Shown here: piece by piece, positions 1 to 7,909 of the stretch
Numbering within the stretch: the first letter of the stretch is position 1
Layout: every line of letters starts with the position of its first letter
Assembly: GCA_937997485.1 (NCBI GenBank)
Contig: CALKTH010000005.1
Coordinates: 1-64,000, forward strand
DNA from: an uncultured Acidimicrobiales bacterium
GTDB lineage: Bacteria; Actinomycetota; Acidimicrobiia; Acidimicrobiales; SZUA-35
Direction of reading: 5' to 3'
Length of the DNA: 64,000 bases
Made by a program: the position numbers and the translations under genes
Notes under the pieces: generated by a model
Told to the model about the DNA's origin: nothing
Databases searched by the model: none
The model's input: only the letters and a program-made list of their open reading frames with translations

Positions 1-461
1 AGAACGCAGATGGGGTGATCGAGCTTCTGGACCAGACGGCATCGAACACGGCGTCGGGAGGTTCGAGCTTCGAGACACGGAGCGTGGGTACACCAGTCGG
101 CTTGGGGGTTGGCGTCTTCACCGTTCTTTTCCGGCCACTCATCTTTGAGGCGAGGGGCATCGCCCAGCTGGCGTCCGCACTCGAGGCAGGGCTGCTCCTG
201 ATCTTCGTTTTGTCCAAAGGCCGCCGTATCGCTGCCGCTGTTCGAAGCTCATGGGGCTCACTCTTCCTGCGCTTCAGCCTGTTCTACGCCGCTGGCACCA
301 TCGTCCTGCTGACAGCAGTCTCCAATTTCGGTACGTTGGCACGTCAACGCGCCCAGATGTGGCCGTTCCTGCTCCTCGTTCTCGCCATGTCAGTTCGTCG
401 GACAGACAGGGAGGCCGCCCTCCGACCGGAGGAACAACTCTCAGAGCTTGAGAGCTCGTAG
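1..461 (+). CDS. C-terminal part of a polytopic membrane protein, probably EPS locus (truncated by window edge)
   Basis: The reading frame is open from the left edge to the stop at 459-461, so the true start lies outside the window; a GTG at 15 is probably internal. About 150 residues are visible. They include hydrophobic stretches (near GVGVFTVLFRPLIFEA, LLLIFVLSKG and FSLFYAAGTIVLLTAV) and end in a charged, Glu-rich cytoplasmic-looking tail. An FRP(L)xFEA segment near the C-terminus is typical of large uncharacterised membrane proteins in actinobacterial polysaccharide clusters (memory-based, not searched). It converges on the sugar-1-phosphate transferase gene with a 21-bp tail overlap. 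The function is unknown; a polymerase or glycosyltransferase-associated membrane role is inference from context. Confidence 0.6.
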   Translation, partial: NADGVIELLDQTASNTASGGSSFETRSVGTPVGLGVGVFTVLFRPLIFEARGIAQLASALEAGLLLIFVLSKGRRIAAAVRSSWGSLFLRFSLFYAAGTIVLLTAVSNFGTLARQRAQMWPFLLLVLAMSVRRTDREAALRPEEQLSELESS

Positions 462-1424
462 GTGGGGTAGGGCCAGGTACACGGAGGCGATCCCGATTGC
501 TCCGAGAGCCGCAAGGACGTCAGAAATGCCGCCTCGTTGAGCGCTGAGAAGGCCGATTGCGACGCAAGCGCTGATGGCGGCAGCAACGATCAGCGTGGCC
601 TTCGTGTGGCCGAGGCCGCCGTTCGCCAGGCGCTGATAGGCGTGATCTCGATGTGACTCGAGGATCGGTTGACCACGGGACAACCGGGCGACGAGTGTCG
701 CCCCGACATCGCCGACGTAGATCACAAAGCAGAGGGCGATGGGAAGGAGCGGGGCTCCCTCTGCATAGAGCTCGAGCGAAGCGACCGATAGCAGGCCGCC
801 GATGAAATAGCTCCCGACGTCCCCCAAGAAGAGCTTTGGAGTCGGAAAGTTGAAGGGCAGAAAGCCCAAGCACGCCCCGGCGAGAGCCAGCATCGACAGT
901 GCTGTGAGGCCGCCGCCCCAGACAATCGAGGAGAACGCAAGCGTGCATGCCATGATCGTGGTGGAAACCGCCGAGATGCCATTGATGCCGTCCATGAAAT
1001 TGATCGTGTTGACGATGCCGATGATCCATACCGTCGAAAGAACACCGACGAGCAGCACGGGCCCTGGCCAGACGCCGAGATCAGCAGCAAAGCCATACGT
1101 GAGAGCGACTGCAGCCTGCGTCAGCAGGCGCCAGCCGGCCGGCAGAGAACGAACATCATCGAGGAGTCCGATGAACCCGAGCAGGACCGGGATCGTCAGA
1201 ATGGGCAGCGCCGAGATTCCTCCCGCCGCAGCGAGGCCGACAACACAGCCCAAGGCAACTCCTAGCCCACCTCCGCGTGGAACCGCGACAACGTGGGAGG
1301 AGCGATGCTCGGGCTCGTCCAAGATCCCAAGTGAGCGGAGCGCAGGCACGAGAGCGGCAGTCAGGCCAGCGGAGACGGCGATCGCCACGCCGAACGCAAT
1401 TGCCCCTTCAACCTGTGTCACCAA
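441..1424 (-). CDS. MraY/WecA-family polyprenyl-phosphate sugar-1-phosphate transferase
   Basis: 327 residues, almost entirely hydrophobic with about ten membrane spans. The family would transfer a (HexNAc) sugar-1-phosphate from a UDP-sugar to undecaprenyl or decaprenyl phosphate, the first membrane step of cell-wall polysaccharide assembly. Diagnostic features are the early PRGGG motif near residue 50, a loop with NTINFMDGINGI in the middle (Asp-rich catalytic loop) and LFLGDVGSYFIGG, the substrate/metal-binding loop of this superfamily. The start is uncertain: TTG at 1424 or GTG at 1421, neither with a good ribosome site. It is the last gene of a leftward series with the methyltransferase (6-bp gap) and the CapD-like gene. 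WecA/TagO/WbpL-type specificity cannot be told from sequence. Confidence 0.88.
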   Translation of the reverse strand: MVTQVEGAIAFGVAIAVSAGLTAALVPALRSLGILDEPEHRSSHVVAVPRGGGLGVALGCVVGLAAAGGISALPILTIPVLLGFIGLLDDVRSLPAGWRLLTQAAVALTYGFAADLGVWPGPVLLVGVLSTVWIIGIVNTINFMDGINGISAVSTTIMACTLAFSSIVWGGGLTALSMLALAGACLGFLPFNFPTPKLFLGDVGSYFIGGLLSVASLELYAEGAPLLPIALCFVIYVGDVGATLVARLSRGQPILESHRDHAYQRLANGGLGHTKATLIVAAAISACVAIGLLSAQRGGISDVLAALGAIGIASVYLALPHLRALKL

Positions 1425-1430
1425 CGGACT

Positions 1431-2390
1431 CTAGGAAGACCGAGCACTGACCCGCGCCGTGACCTGAAGCAGTGGGCCTTGCGTTCGAATCCGGTCAGCA
1501 GTTCGATCGAGCGCCCCTATTGGTTTGCCGGCGGCCCTTCGGAGCCTGTTCCCCGCTGTCAGTTCGGAAGGGGACCAACTGGTGACCTGAGCGTCCATGC
1601 CCGCCGAGTGGAAGAGCTGCTGTAGCTGCATCGGCCCGAAGAACGATAGGTGGTGAACCGAGTAGAGGGAGGAAGGCCGAGTTCGCCGGAAGGCGCGACG
1701 CGCTGTGTTCGCCGCCAGCGCAGTCCATGCCTCGAACTGATTCGGAACTTCCGCGTAGACGTAGCCACCCGGACGCAGACGCGCCTTCATCTGAAGAACC
1801 GCTTCGCGAGGTGACTCGAAGTGTTCGAGCACGTGGCTGGAGTAGACAACGTCGTAGGTCTCTTCAGTCCCATAGTTCTCCAAAGATGTGTGCGTGACGT
1901 CGAGGCCGGCGGCTCGAGCTTCCTCAGCTCCCTGCTGACTCGGCTCTATCCCGACTGCGATCCAGCCGTCTGCGGCGGCTCTTTCGAGAAACCCGCCCCG
2001 GCCAGAGCCCACCTCAAGAAGAGTTCCGCGCGACGGCATGAGCGTCGCGAGGTCGCGCAGATGCCGAGCCTGCTGAGCAGCGACGTAGTCCTGGTTTTCC
2101 GATGCGTAGCGCCGGGTGTTCGCCGGGGCTGCTGTGTATGCCGAAAGGGGACCCTCAGGCTGGTCGGCGCCGCCAAAGTAGCTGGAGGCGTAGAGGGCGG
2201 ACATTTGCGCAGCCGTGGGTCTCGGGCTCTGCCATCTCATTGAGCAGTCTCGACAACGCCGAACTCCGAAGGGCTTGCGTAGGCCGAGCGCCTGCGCCGC
2301 CGGATGGTCTTGCATCGTAACGTCAGAGTCGCAGCACACGCATCGATTGATCTGGTCTGGTGCAGCCACCGTGGTGCTCTCAGTTGTCAT
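1431..2390 (-). CDS. Class I SAM-dependent methyltransferase with N-terminal zinc-binding motif
   Basis: 319 residues. The N-terminus carries two Cys pairs (CVCC near residue 17 and CRDC near 46), as in the zinc-binding leader of sugar C-methyltransferase relatives. It is followed by a Rossmann methyltransferase fold: LLEVGSGRGGFLERAA is motif I, the acidic end of strand 2 is in VGIEPS, and YDVVYSSHVLEHFESP is motif II. The likely role is methylation of a nucleotide-linked or polymer-bound sugar in the EPS pathway, inferred from location. The ATG at 2390 follows the stop of the capD-like gene by 10 bp, so the genes are probably cotranscribed. The acceptor substrate is unknown. Confidence 0.85.
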   Translation of the reverse strand: MTTESTTVAAPDQINRCVCCDSDVTMQDHPAAQALGLRKPFGVRRCRDCSMRWQSPRPTAAQMSALYASSYFGGADQPEGPLSAYTAAPANTRRYASENQDYVAAQQARHLRDLATLMPSRGTLLEVGSGRGGFLERAAADGWIAVGIEPSQQGAEEARAAGLDVTHTSLENYGTEETYDVVYSSHVLEHFESPREAVLQMKARLRPGGYVYAEVPNQFEAWTALAANTARRAFRRTRPSSLYSVHHLSFFGPMQLQQLFHSAGMDAQVTSWSPSELTAGNRLRRAAGKPIGALDRTADRIRTQGPLLQVTARVSARSS

Positions 2391-2400
2391 TCGGGCCGGC

Positions 2401-4209
2401 CTATCGGTTGACTACGGAGGGGGCAAGACGTGCGCGGATGCTCGCCACGTCGATGACATCGGCAAGGGCGGTACCGACGACTACCGTCACGTCGAGGTCC
2501 GCAGAGCCATTGGTGTGCGTGACCCGCGCGTGCCCGCGGACACTTCCGGTCTCGCTCGACGCGGTGAGGATCTCATCCATCTTCTCTCCCGGCCGGAGTC
2601 CGGTGTATTGGATGTCGATCTTCTTGCCCGAAAGCTTGATCAGTTCTTCGGCCAGATGCGCAATCTTCACGGGCTCGCCCATGTCGAGGATCATGATCTC
2701 GCCCTTCTCGCCGATCGCTCCGGCCTGCAGCACGAGGCGGACGGCTTCGGGGATGGTCATGAAGTAGCGAGTGACGTCGGGGTGGGTGACGGTAAGCGGC
2801 CCGCCGTTTTTGATCTGCTGCTTGAACGTCGGAAGGACTGAGCCTCTGGAGCCAAGCACGTTGCCGAAACGGACGGAGACGTAGGGGAGACCTGTGGTTT
2901 GTGCCATGCGAGCAGTAAGACGCTCAGCGACGAGCTTTGTCGCGCCGAGAACGCTCGTGGGGTCCGCAGCCTTGTCGGTGCTGACGTTCACGAAACGGGC
3001 GACGCCGTGTGCTCGAGCGGCCTCGAGCAAGTTGTTGGTGCCGAAGATGTTCGTCTTCACACCCTCCTGAGGGTGGTTCTCGAGCAGTGTCAGGTGCTTC
3101 AGCGCAGCGGTATGGAAGATCACTTCGGGCTTGCGGTCGGCGAAGATCTCGTTGATCCGCTCACCGTCTCGAATGTCGGCCACGAGGAGGTCTGGGGTGT
3201 CGAGCAGTGCCTTGCCCTCGATGGAGAGCTGCACGCCGTGGAGCGCGGTTTCATCTCGGTCCAGCATCATCAGCTCGCTCGGGGCAAGGTGGAAGAGCTG
3301 ACGGCAGAGCTCGGAGCCGATCGATCCGCCAGCGCCGGTGACGAGCACGCGCTTCCCGGTGATGTAGTGGCTGATCGCGTCGAGATCAACGTTCACTTCT
3401 TCACGGCCCAGAAGGTCAGCCTCGGTGGGTTCGCGAATGTCGCCAACATCGAGAAGTCCGAGAAGCTCGGACGTCGAAGGCAGCACTCGCACGTCGAGAC
3501 CTGCCGCCTCGGCGAGGTCGGAGAGTTCTCGGATGACGGAGCTGTTTGCTGAGGGGATGGCGATCAGGAACTGTTCGGCGTTGTAGCGGCGAGCGACAGC
3601 TGCGATGTCCTTGCGGGTGCCCTGCACGGTCACTCCGTGATAGGTCCGGCGAGCGCGATCCGGTGAGTCGTCGAGCATGGCCACCGGGCGAAGCTCACTC
3701 CGCACGTCGAACTGCATGGACCGGATGATCTGTTCAGCGCCCAGGCCAGCGCCGAAGACGATCACGTTGGTTCGGGGCGCACCGCGGGCTTGCAGACGAA
3801 GCTGCTGCATCACGCTCCAGATCAGACGAATGCCGAGCATGAGGAGCAGGGTGAGCGGAACAGCGGCAAGGAAGGCCAGCGTGGTGACCGGGCGGTTCAA
3901 TACGAGGTAGTTGGCCAACGCCAGAAGCGGCACCACCAAGGCCCAGCCCCAGATCACCCGCACGGCGTCGAACGTCGAACCAATGCGGAACTGCTTGTCG
4001 CCCATGATGGGCAGGGCCGTTGCTGCCGTTTGCAGTAGGCCGGCCGTCGCAATCAAGAGGGCGAGTTGTACGTACTGGACGTCGCCCTCGGAGATTTGCA
4101 GGCGAATCATCGTGGCCGGGCCGAGGGCGACGGCCCACGCTCCCACGTCGAGGAGCACCAAAGCTGGGGAACGAAAACGAGTTGCCCCGTCCATCATTTT
4201 CTGCCGCAT
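2401..4209 (-). CDS. Membrane-anchored nucleoside-diphosphate-sugar 4,6-dehydratase/epimerase (CapD/WbpM/PglF type)
   Basis: 602 residues with the usual architecture of the long subfamily: about four N-terminal membrane helices (residues 1-120), a CoA-binding-like Rossmann segment (near FGAGLGAEQII), then the SDR catalytic domain with VTGAGGSIGSELCRQ as the NAD-binding glycine motif near residue 290. The catalytic region reads VSTDKAADPTSVLGATK: the Lys is present, but the MxxxK position used by PglF-type enzymes has Leu in place of Met. Such enzymes convert UDP-GlcNAc to a 4-keto-6-deoxy sugar for EPS or glycan synthesis. It is the first gene of the leftward EPS operon and is divergent from the fucose synthase gene. 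The start could also be the Met codons at 4197 or 4194. Confidence 0.88.
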   Translation of the reverse strand: MRQKMMDGATRFRSPALVLLDVGAWAVALGPATMIRLQISEGDVQYVQLALLIATAGLLQTAATALPIMGDKQFRIGSTFDAVRVIWGWALVVPLLALANYLVLNRPVTTLAFLAAVPLTLLLMLGIRLIWSVMQQLRLQARGAPRTNVIVFGAGLGAEQIIRSMQFDVRSELRPVAMLDDSPDRARRTYHGVTVQGTRKDIAAVARRYNAEQFLIAIPSANSSVIRELSDLAEAAGLDVRVLPSTSELLGLLDVGDIREPTEADLLGREEVNVDLDAISHYITGKRVLVTGAGGSIGSELCRQLFHLAPSELMMLDRDETALHGVQLSIEGKALLDTPDLLVADIRDGERINEIFADRKPEVIFHTAALKHLTLLENHPQEGVKTNIFGTNNLLEAARAHGVARFVNVSTDKAADPTSVLGATKLVAERLTARMAQTTGLPYVSVRFGNVLGSRGSVLPTFKQQIKNGGPLTVTHPDVTRYFMTIPEAVRLVLQAGAIGEKGEIMILDMGEPVKIAHLAEELIKLSGKKIDIQYTGLRPGEKMDEILTASSETGSVRGHARVTHTNGSADLDVTVVVGTALADVIDVASIRARLAPSVVNR

Positions 4210-4434
4210 GCCATACCCATCTGCCGCGAACGCGTACCGCTACACGCTCTCAAGTCCGCCCCAAGCGACTCGGCGTTTCCCTCCGCCGCGTCACCGCTTG
4301 ATTGCCTGAATCTAGCCCAATGTCGGACAGAACCGTTGGGGAAACCCCTAAGGGGGCACCTAGTTCCAATGGCCCTGCCGCTCGTCGCTCGAGTCGCTGC
4401 GGCTAGATTCACTGCATCGCCAAGGAGGCGCACT
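4210..4434. promoter_or_regulatory. Divergent promoter region between the capD-like and fcl genes
   Basis: The 225-bp gap separates two divergent EPS transcription units and must hold both promoters. A G/C-block dyad occurs near 4336-4356, where GGGG-AAA-CCCC is followed by CTAAGGGGG. The right end carries a textbook ribosome site, AAGGAGG at 4422-4428, six bases before the GTG of fcl. No confident -35/-10 pair could be assigned by eye. Confidence 0.4.
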
Positions 4435-5424
4435 GTGAACTCGCCTGCATCTCTCGCATTTCCATCAGAGCCCATTGATCGCGCCGCCTCGATCTTCGTG
4501 GCTGGCCACCGGGGGCTCGTGGGCTCGGCGCTCATGCGCCAGCTCGAATCCGAGGGCTTCGCCAACGTCCTCACGGCCACTCGCCAGCAGCTCGATCTGC
4601 GAGACCAGGCCGCCGTCAGCGCCTGGTTCGAGGCCAACCGGCCCGAATACGTCTACCTGGTGGCCGGCACCGTGGGTGGTGTCTACGCCAACAGCACGCG
4701 GCCGGCCGAGTTCTTGTACGACAACCTGATGATCCATGGCACGGTTGTGCATTCGGCTCATCAAACCGGCACCAAGAAGCTCCTCTACCTGGGCTCCAGC
4801 TGCATCTACCCGCGGCATGCCTCTCAGCCGATCAGTGAAGATCAGCTCCTCACTGGCCCGCTCGAGCCCACGAACGAGAGCTACGCCCTGGCCAAGATCG
4901 CCGGCATCAAGCTCTGTTCCAGCTACCGGCGCCAATACGGGGCCGACTTCATCTCTGCCATGCCCACGAACCTCTACGGCCCTGGCGACAACTTCGACCT
5001 CGAGGCTTCGCATGTCATCCCGGCGCTCATGCGCAAGTTCCACGACGCCAAGCTGGCTGGCGCCAGCGAAGTCAGCATCTGGGGCACCGGATCGGCGATG
5101 CGTGAGTTCTTGCACGTGGACGACCTCGCTCGAGCTTGCGTCTTCCTGATGGACAGCTATTCCGACGAACCCCACCTCAATGTGGGAACTGGTGAAGATC
5201 TCTCGATTCGCTCGCTGGCTGAGATGATTCGAGAGATCGTGCATCCCGAGGCCGAATTGGTGTTCGACACCTCGAAGCCGGATGGGATGCCCCGCAAAGT
5301 GCTCGACGTGTCCGCCTTGCATGACCAGGGCTGGAAGCACAGTGTCGAGCTGCGAGACGGTCTCGTCGAGACCTACCGCTGGTTCGTCGAGCATTACGCC
5401 GACGCTCGCGGAGTTCAGAACTGA
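4435..5424 (+). CDS. fcl: GDP-L-fucose synthase (GDP-4-keto-6-deoxymannose epimerase/reductase)
   Basis: 329 residues, close to the usual ~320. The enzyme epimerises and reduces GDP-4-keto-6-deoxy-D-mannose to GDP-L-fucose with NADPH, supplying fucose for EPS. The family signature is complete: an N-terminal FVAGHRGLVGSAL nucleotide-binding motif, the SSCIYP catalytic-Ser segment, and NESYALAKIAG with the Tyr-x3-Lys pair. The start was set at GTG 4435 because AAGGAGG lies six bases upstream and because the homology begins about 18 residues later; an upstream open extension to 4066 runs through promoter sequence and is rejected. The partner GDP-mannose 4,6-dehydratase is not in this window. The gene is monocistronic and ends at a shared hairpin. 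Confidence 0.93.
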   Translation: MNSPASLAFPSEPIDRAASIFVAGHRGLVGSALMRQLESEGFANVLTATRQQLDLRDQAAVSAWFEANRPEYVYLVAGTVGGVYANSTRPAEFLYDNLMIHGTVVHSAHQTGTKKLLYLGSSCIYPRHASQPISEDQLLTGPLEPTNESYALAKIAGIKLCSSYRRQYGADFISAMPTNLYGPGDNFDLEASHVIPALMRKFHDAKLAGASEVSIWGTGSAMREFLHVDDLARACVFLMDSYSDEPHLNVGTGEDLSIRSLAEMIREIVHPEAELVFDTSKPDGMPRKVLDVSALHDQGWKHSVELRDGLVETYRWFVEHYADARGVQN

Positions 5425-5435
5425 GGTAACCAGCA

Positions 5436-5472
5436 CCCCGGCGCTTCCAAGGGAGACTAGAAGGCGCCGGGG
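5436..5472. terminator. Bidirectional hairpin between convergent fcl and sugar transferase genes
   Basis: CCCCGGCGC-TT (5436-5446) pairs with AAGGCGCCGGGG (5461-5472), giving an 11-bp GC-rich stem with one bulge and a 14-nt loop. It spans the stop codon of the leftward gene (5457-5459) and lies 11 bp after the fcl stop. There is no long T-run, so it may act as a barrier or attenuating hairpin rather than a canonical intrinsic terminator. Confidence 0.55.
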
Positions 5473-6269
5473 CTACCGGTCAGCAAGTGACCCGCAGTGC
5501 GAGCCACGATCTGTACATCGCCCGAGAGTGAGCGATTGCGGATGTAGTGAAGGTCGAGCGGGATGCGCTCGTCGAAGGTCATGAGGTTGCGGCCGCTGAT
5601 CTGCCAGAGGCCGGTGCAGCCGCCCTTGACTCGGGCCAGCTCCGGGCCGTGATGGCCCACCATGTCGAGTTCCTCTTCCAGCATGGGACGAGGGCCAACG
5701 ATGCTCATCGTCCCGCCGATCACGTTGAACAACTGGGGGAGCTCGTCGAGGCTCGTCCGTCGGATGAAGCGACCCACACGGGTGATGCGGGGATCGTTGG
5801 TGAGCTTGCGGTTCTTCGCATACTCGGCCGCCCGCTCCGGAAACTCGGCGAAGTGCTTGGCCAGCACCTCGTCGCCGTTCGAAACCATGGAACGGAACTT
5901 CAGCATCGGAAACACCGCGCCGCCCCTGGTGACACGGCGGTTGCGATAGATGACCGGCCCGCGGGAAGTGACAGACACGAGCACGGCAACAATCGCCATC
6001 ACCGGGAGCAGCACGATCGCGGCCGGAATGGCGACGGCAAGATCGAACGCCCTCACGCTCGCTCTTGTGTGCCAGGCAACCGGGCGCACTAATGGCTGGA
6101 CGGAGGCCTCGACCTCGGCACTCGCCGGGTCCAGGACCAGCCGCAGCGCAGGGGGTCTCTCCCCGAGCACCGCTACATCATCAAGAGATCGAATTGAAGC
6201 CACGAAGGCCCTCCGCCATTTCCGCCTGAGCCGATGTCCCTCAAGGGCTCTTGGGGAGGATGAAATCAC
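5457..6269 (-). CDS. Bacterial sugar transferase (WbaP/WcaJ-type polyprenyl-phosphate glycosyl-1-phosphate transferase)
   Basis: 270 residues. The N-terminal ~65 residues are soluble-looking, followed by one reentrant membrane segment (AFDLAVAIPAAIVLLPVMAI) and the catalytic domain of the PF02397 family. Signatures are GPVIYRNRRV, FPMLKFRSMV, RRTSLDELPQLFNVI with the DE catalytic pair, MSIVGPRPML and GLWQISGRN. It would start EPS repeat synthesis by loading hexose-1-phosphate onto the lipid carrier. It lacks the multi-span N-terminal domain of full-length WbaP/WcaJ, so it belongs to the short, PglC-like topology. It is divergent from the PqqD island across a 200-bp gap. Confidence 0.92.
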   Translation of the reverse strand: MISSSPRALEGHRLRRKWRRAFVASIRSLDDVAVLGERPPALRLVLDPASAEVEASVQPLVRPVAWHTRASVRAFDLAVAIPAAIVLLPVMAIVAVLVSVTSRGPVIYRNRRVTRGGAVFPMLKFRSMVSNGDEVLAKHFAEFPERAAEYAKNRKLTNDPRITRVGRFIRRTSLDELPQLFNVIGGTMSIVGPRPMLEEELDMVGHHGPELARVKGGCTGLWQISGRNLMTFDERIPLDLHYIRNRSLSGDVQIVARTAGHLLTGSPGAF

Positions 6270-6471
6270 GGTTCGCGGTGCTTGTCGACGCTCAAGAGCG
6301 CAATGGGGGGTTGTCCCCGAGACCCCCTATCCGCTGAGGGGAGATCCCCCAGGTTTCGGGGTGCAAAAGGAGGTTGTTGTGGGTGGATTTTCCCAAGGCG
6401 ACGTGCCCAATGGCACTTGGCGTGCGTCCCCTGAGGACAACTAGTCTCGCAATTGACAGTTGGAGGGAAAC
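6270..6471. promoter_or_regulatory. Divergent control region between EPS transferase and PqqD island, with G/C-block dyads
   Basis: It contains several CCCC/GGGG blocks, including the small palindrome GGGGA-GA-TCCCC at 6338-6349, similar in style to the dyad upstream of fcl. Two ribosome sites are visible on the plus strand: AAAAGGAGG at 6365-6373, five bases before a GTG at 6379, and GGAGGG at 6462-6467 before the PqqD start. TTGACA occurs at 6453-6458, but no matching -10 is placed sensibly before the gene. Confidence 0.4.
6379..6444 (+). CDS. Candidate 21-residue peptide upstream of the PqqD-like gene
   Basis: GTG at 6379 opens a 21-codon frame ending TAG at 6442-6444, preceded by AAAAGGAGG with a five-base spacer, the strongest ribosome site in the island. 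The peptide begins (M)GGFSQGDVPNGTW and ends SPEDN. It is Gly-rich at the N-terminus, contains an aromatic residue, and lies 27 bp before the PqqD-like gene on the same strand. PqqA-type substrates of PqqD are of similar length, so it is a candidate substrate; this is inference. It has no recognisable leader, and no known peptide family is matched. It may simply be a leader ORF or chance. Confidence 0.35.
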   Translation: MGGFSQGDVPNGTWRASPEDN

Positions 6472-6744
6472 ATGGTGGATCTGCAGAAGACATACGCCAT
6501 CTCGGGCGACGCTCTGGCACGGAAGGTCGGTGACGAACTCGTCATCATGGACCTCGCTGGTGAGGAGTACTTCTCGCTCAATCAGGCCGGGCGGAAAGTG
6601 TGGGAGGGGCTGTCGCAACAGCAGACGCTGTCTGTGGTTGTCGACGCCTTGGTCGAGCAGTTCGACGTCTCACGAGAGACCGCAGCCCACGACGTGCTCG
6701 CCGTAACGCGAGAGTTGCTCAGCGCCGGCCTTGTCGTCGAGTGA
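6472..6744 (+). CDS. PqqD-family peptide chaperone / RiPP recognition element
   Basis: 90 residues, the normal size of a stand-alone PqqD domain. The fold is visible as N-terminal beta strands (LARKVGDELVIMDLAGEEYFSLN, with the conserved G...Y.LN pattern), then VWEGLSQ and a winged-helix-like three-helix C-terminus (LVEQFDVSRETAAHDVLAV). PqqD proteins bind the leader of a peptide substrate and present it to a tailoring enzyme. The start was set at ATG 6472 with GGAGGG four bases upstream rather than the TTG at 6460. It points away from the ABC/methyltransferase genes, and the two stops are 16 bp apart. No radical SAM PqqE partner is nearby; the neighbouring partners are a B2 protease, a kinase and a PRMT-like enzyme. 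Confidence 0.85.
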   Translation: MVDLQKTYAISGDALARKVGDELVIMDLAGEEYFSLNQAGRKVWEGLSQQQTLSVVVDALVEQFDVSRETAAHDVLAVTRELLSAGLVVE

Positions 6745-6760
6745 CCTCAGGTCAACTCGT

Positions 6761-7903
6761 CTACAGCTTCGCCTGACGCGCTCGTTGCACCGCGGCTGTG
6801 ACAGCCCGCGTCACCTTGGCCGGGTCAGCGTCAGGGAACGCCTCTTTCGCCAGGGCGCTGATCGACGCAATCGATCCGCCTCGATCGTGCTCGTCGAGCA
6901 CCAAGCGTTCGAGGCGACCGCGCTCGCCTGTCGGCTCCACGCGCTGCGCGTCGACCTCACGCACGTCGTCGGTGCTGAGGAACCTCCCGAGGAACGTCGA
7001 GTGGGTCTGCGAATACAGACGTTCGCCTCCGGCTGACGTGACAGCGATCTTCCACGTGGCCGTGTACGTCGTGGGAGCGATGCGGGAGGAGAACTGGACC
7101 TGGTCTCCCTCGTCCACCGCTACGGAGCGGCTGAGGGGAAACGACGTTTGCCACCGCCGAAGCATCCGGTCCGGATCGGCAGGATCATTCGTCATGGCGA
7201 CACCGGATGCCATCTGCGCTCGGAAGTAGCCAACGACGGCGTGGAGTTCGCCAGCTTTCTCGATCGTCATCTCTGCTGCGGTGTCGAACGGTGCGTCGCT
7301 CGAGGCTGCAACCCGGCCGGCCGCAACCCCGGAGCCCAGGAGCGCCTCATCGTCCAGATGCACCGTATGAAGCAGGTTCGCTCCATGCTGCGCTGCGGGC
7401 GAGAGGTCGAATCCGAGCGGTGCTGAACGCCAGAACTCGATGTTCTCACTGACCTCGGGAAGTGTGACCGGGGCTGCGAACAACTCGAACTCGGCCGGCA
7501 CGGTGACGACGTCGGGAGTGCCGAACCTGCGAACCGCATCGGCGTAGTACTGGTTCACGCCAGCGTCATAGGCAAAGCCGCCGATCTGATCACCGACGAT
7601 GACATCCACCTTCTCCGGAAGGTTCACCGAGGTTGAGAACCCGTGGAGGGGAACGATCACGTCTCCCAACCCGTTCGCCTCGATCAGTTCCTCGATGAGG
7701 CCAATGATCGAGCCACCGTCGACCGAGTACACGCGCTTGGCGCCGGCCTTCGCTGCAAGGAAGCCGAGCAGGCACGTGCCTGATCCGAGGTCGAGCACCA
7801 CCGAGTCCTTGGTGATGACCTTCGCAAACGCCGCTTTGTAGGCCTCGACCTTCGGGCCGTCATCCCAGTACGAGCGGTGTTCCTTGAGTTCACTGACCGT
7901 CAT
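6761..7903 (-). CDS. PRMT-like class I methyltransferase (bacterial)
   Basis: 380 residues. The N-terminal half is a methyltransferase fold with VVLDLGSGTCLLGFLAAKAGA then VYSVDGG, very like motifs I and post-I of protein arginine methyltransferases. The second half resembles the PRMT beta-barrel, with RWQTSFPLSRSVAVDEGDQVQF at the HWKQ/GD position. The double-E loop of true PRMTs is altered: GDQIGGFAYD stands where SE...YE is expected, so arginine specificity is doubtful. The last ~60 residues form an extra helical segment (SISALAKEAFPDADPAKVTRAV) with a winged-helix look. The gene follows the ABC exporter by 6 bp, with GAGGA before the ATG, so they form one operon. It probably modifies the island's peptide or protein substrate; this is inference. 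Confidence 0.75.
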   Translation of the reverse strand: MTVSELKEHRSYWDDGPKVEAYKAAFAKVITKDSVVLDLGSGTCLLGFLAAKAGAKRVYSVDGGSIIGLIEELIEANGLGDVIVPLHGFSTSVNLPEKVDVIVGDQIGGFAYDAGVNQYYADAVRRFGTPDVVTVPAEFELFAAPVTLPEVSENIEFWRSAPLGFDLSPAAQHGANLLHTVHLDDEALLGSGVAAGRVAASSDAPFDTAAEMTIEKAGELHAVVGYFRAQMASGVAMTNDPADPDRMLRRWQTSFPLSRSVAVDEGDQVQFSSRIAPTTYTATWKIAVTSAGGERLYSQTHSTFLGRFLSTDDVREVDAQRVEPTGERGRLERLVLDEHDRGGSIASISALAKEAFPDADPAKVTRAVTAAVQRARQAKL

Positions 7904-7909
7904 GGTTCC

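Noticed and set aside
1485..1500. GTTCGAATCC, a T-loop-like word of tRNA genes
   Set aside because: It lies inside the methyltransferase gene and no cloverleaf can be formed around it.
4066..4434. A longer start for the fucose synthase
   Set aside because: AAGGAGG sits just before GTG 4435, homology begins soon after, and the upstream part lies in the divergent promoter.
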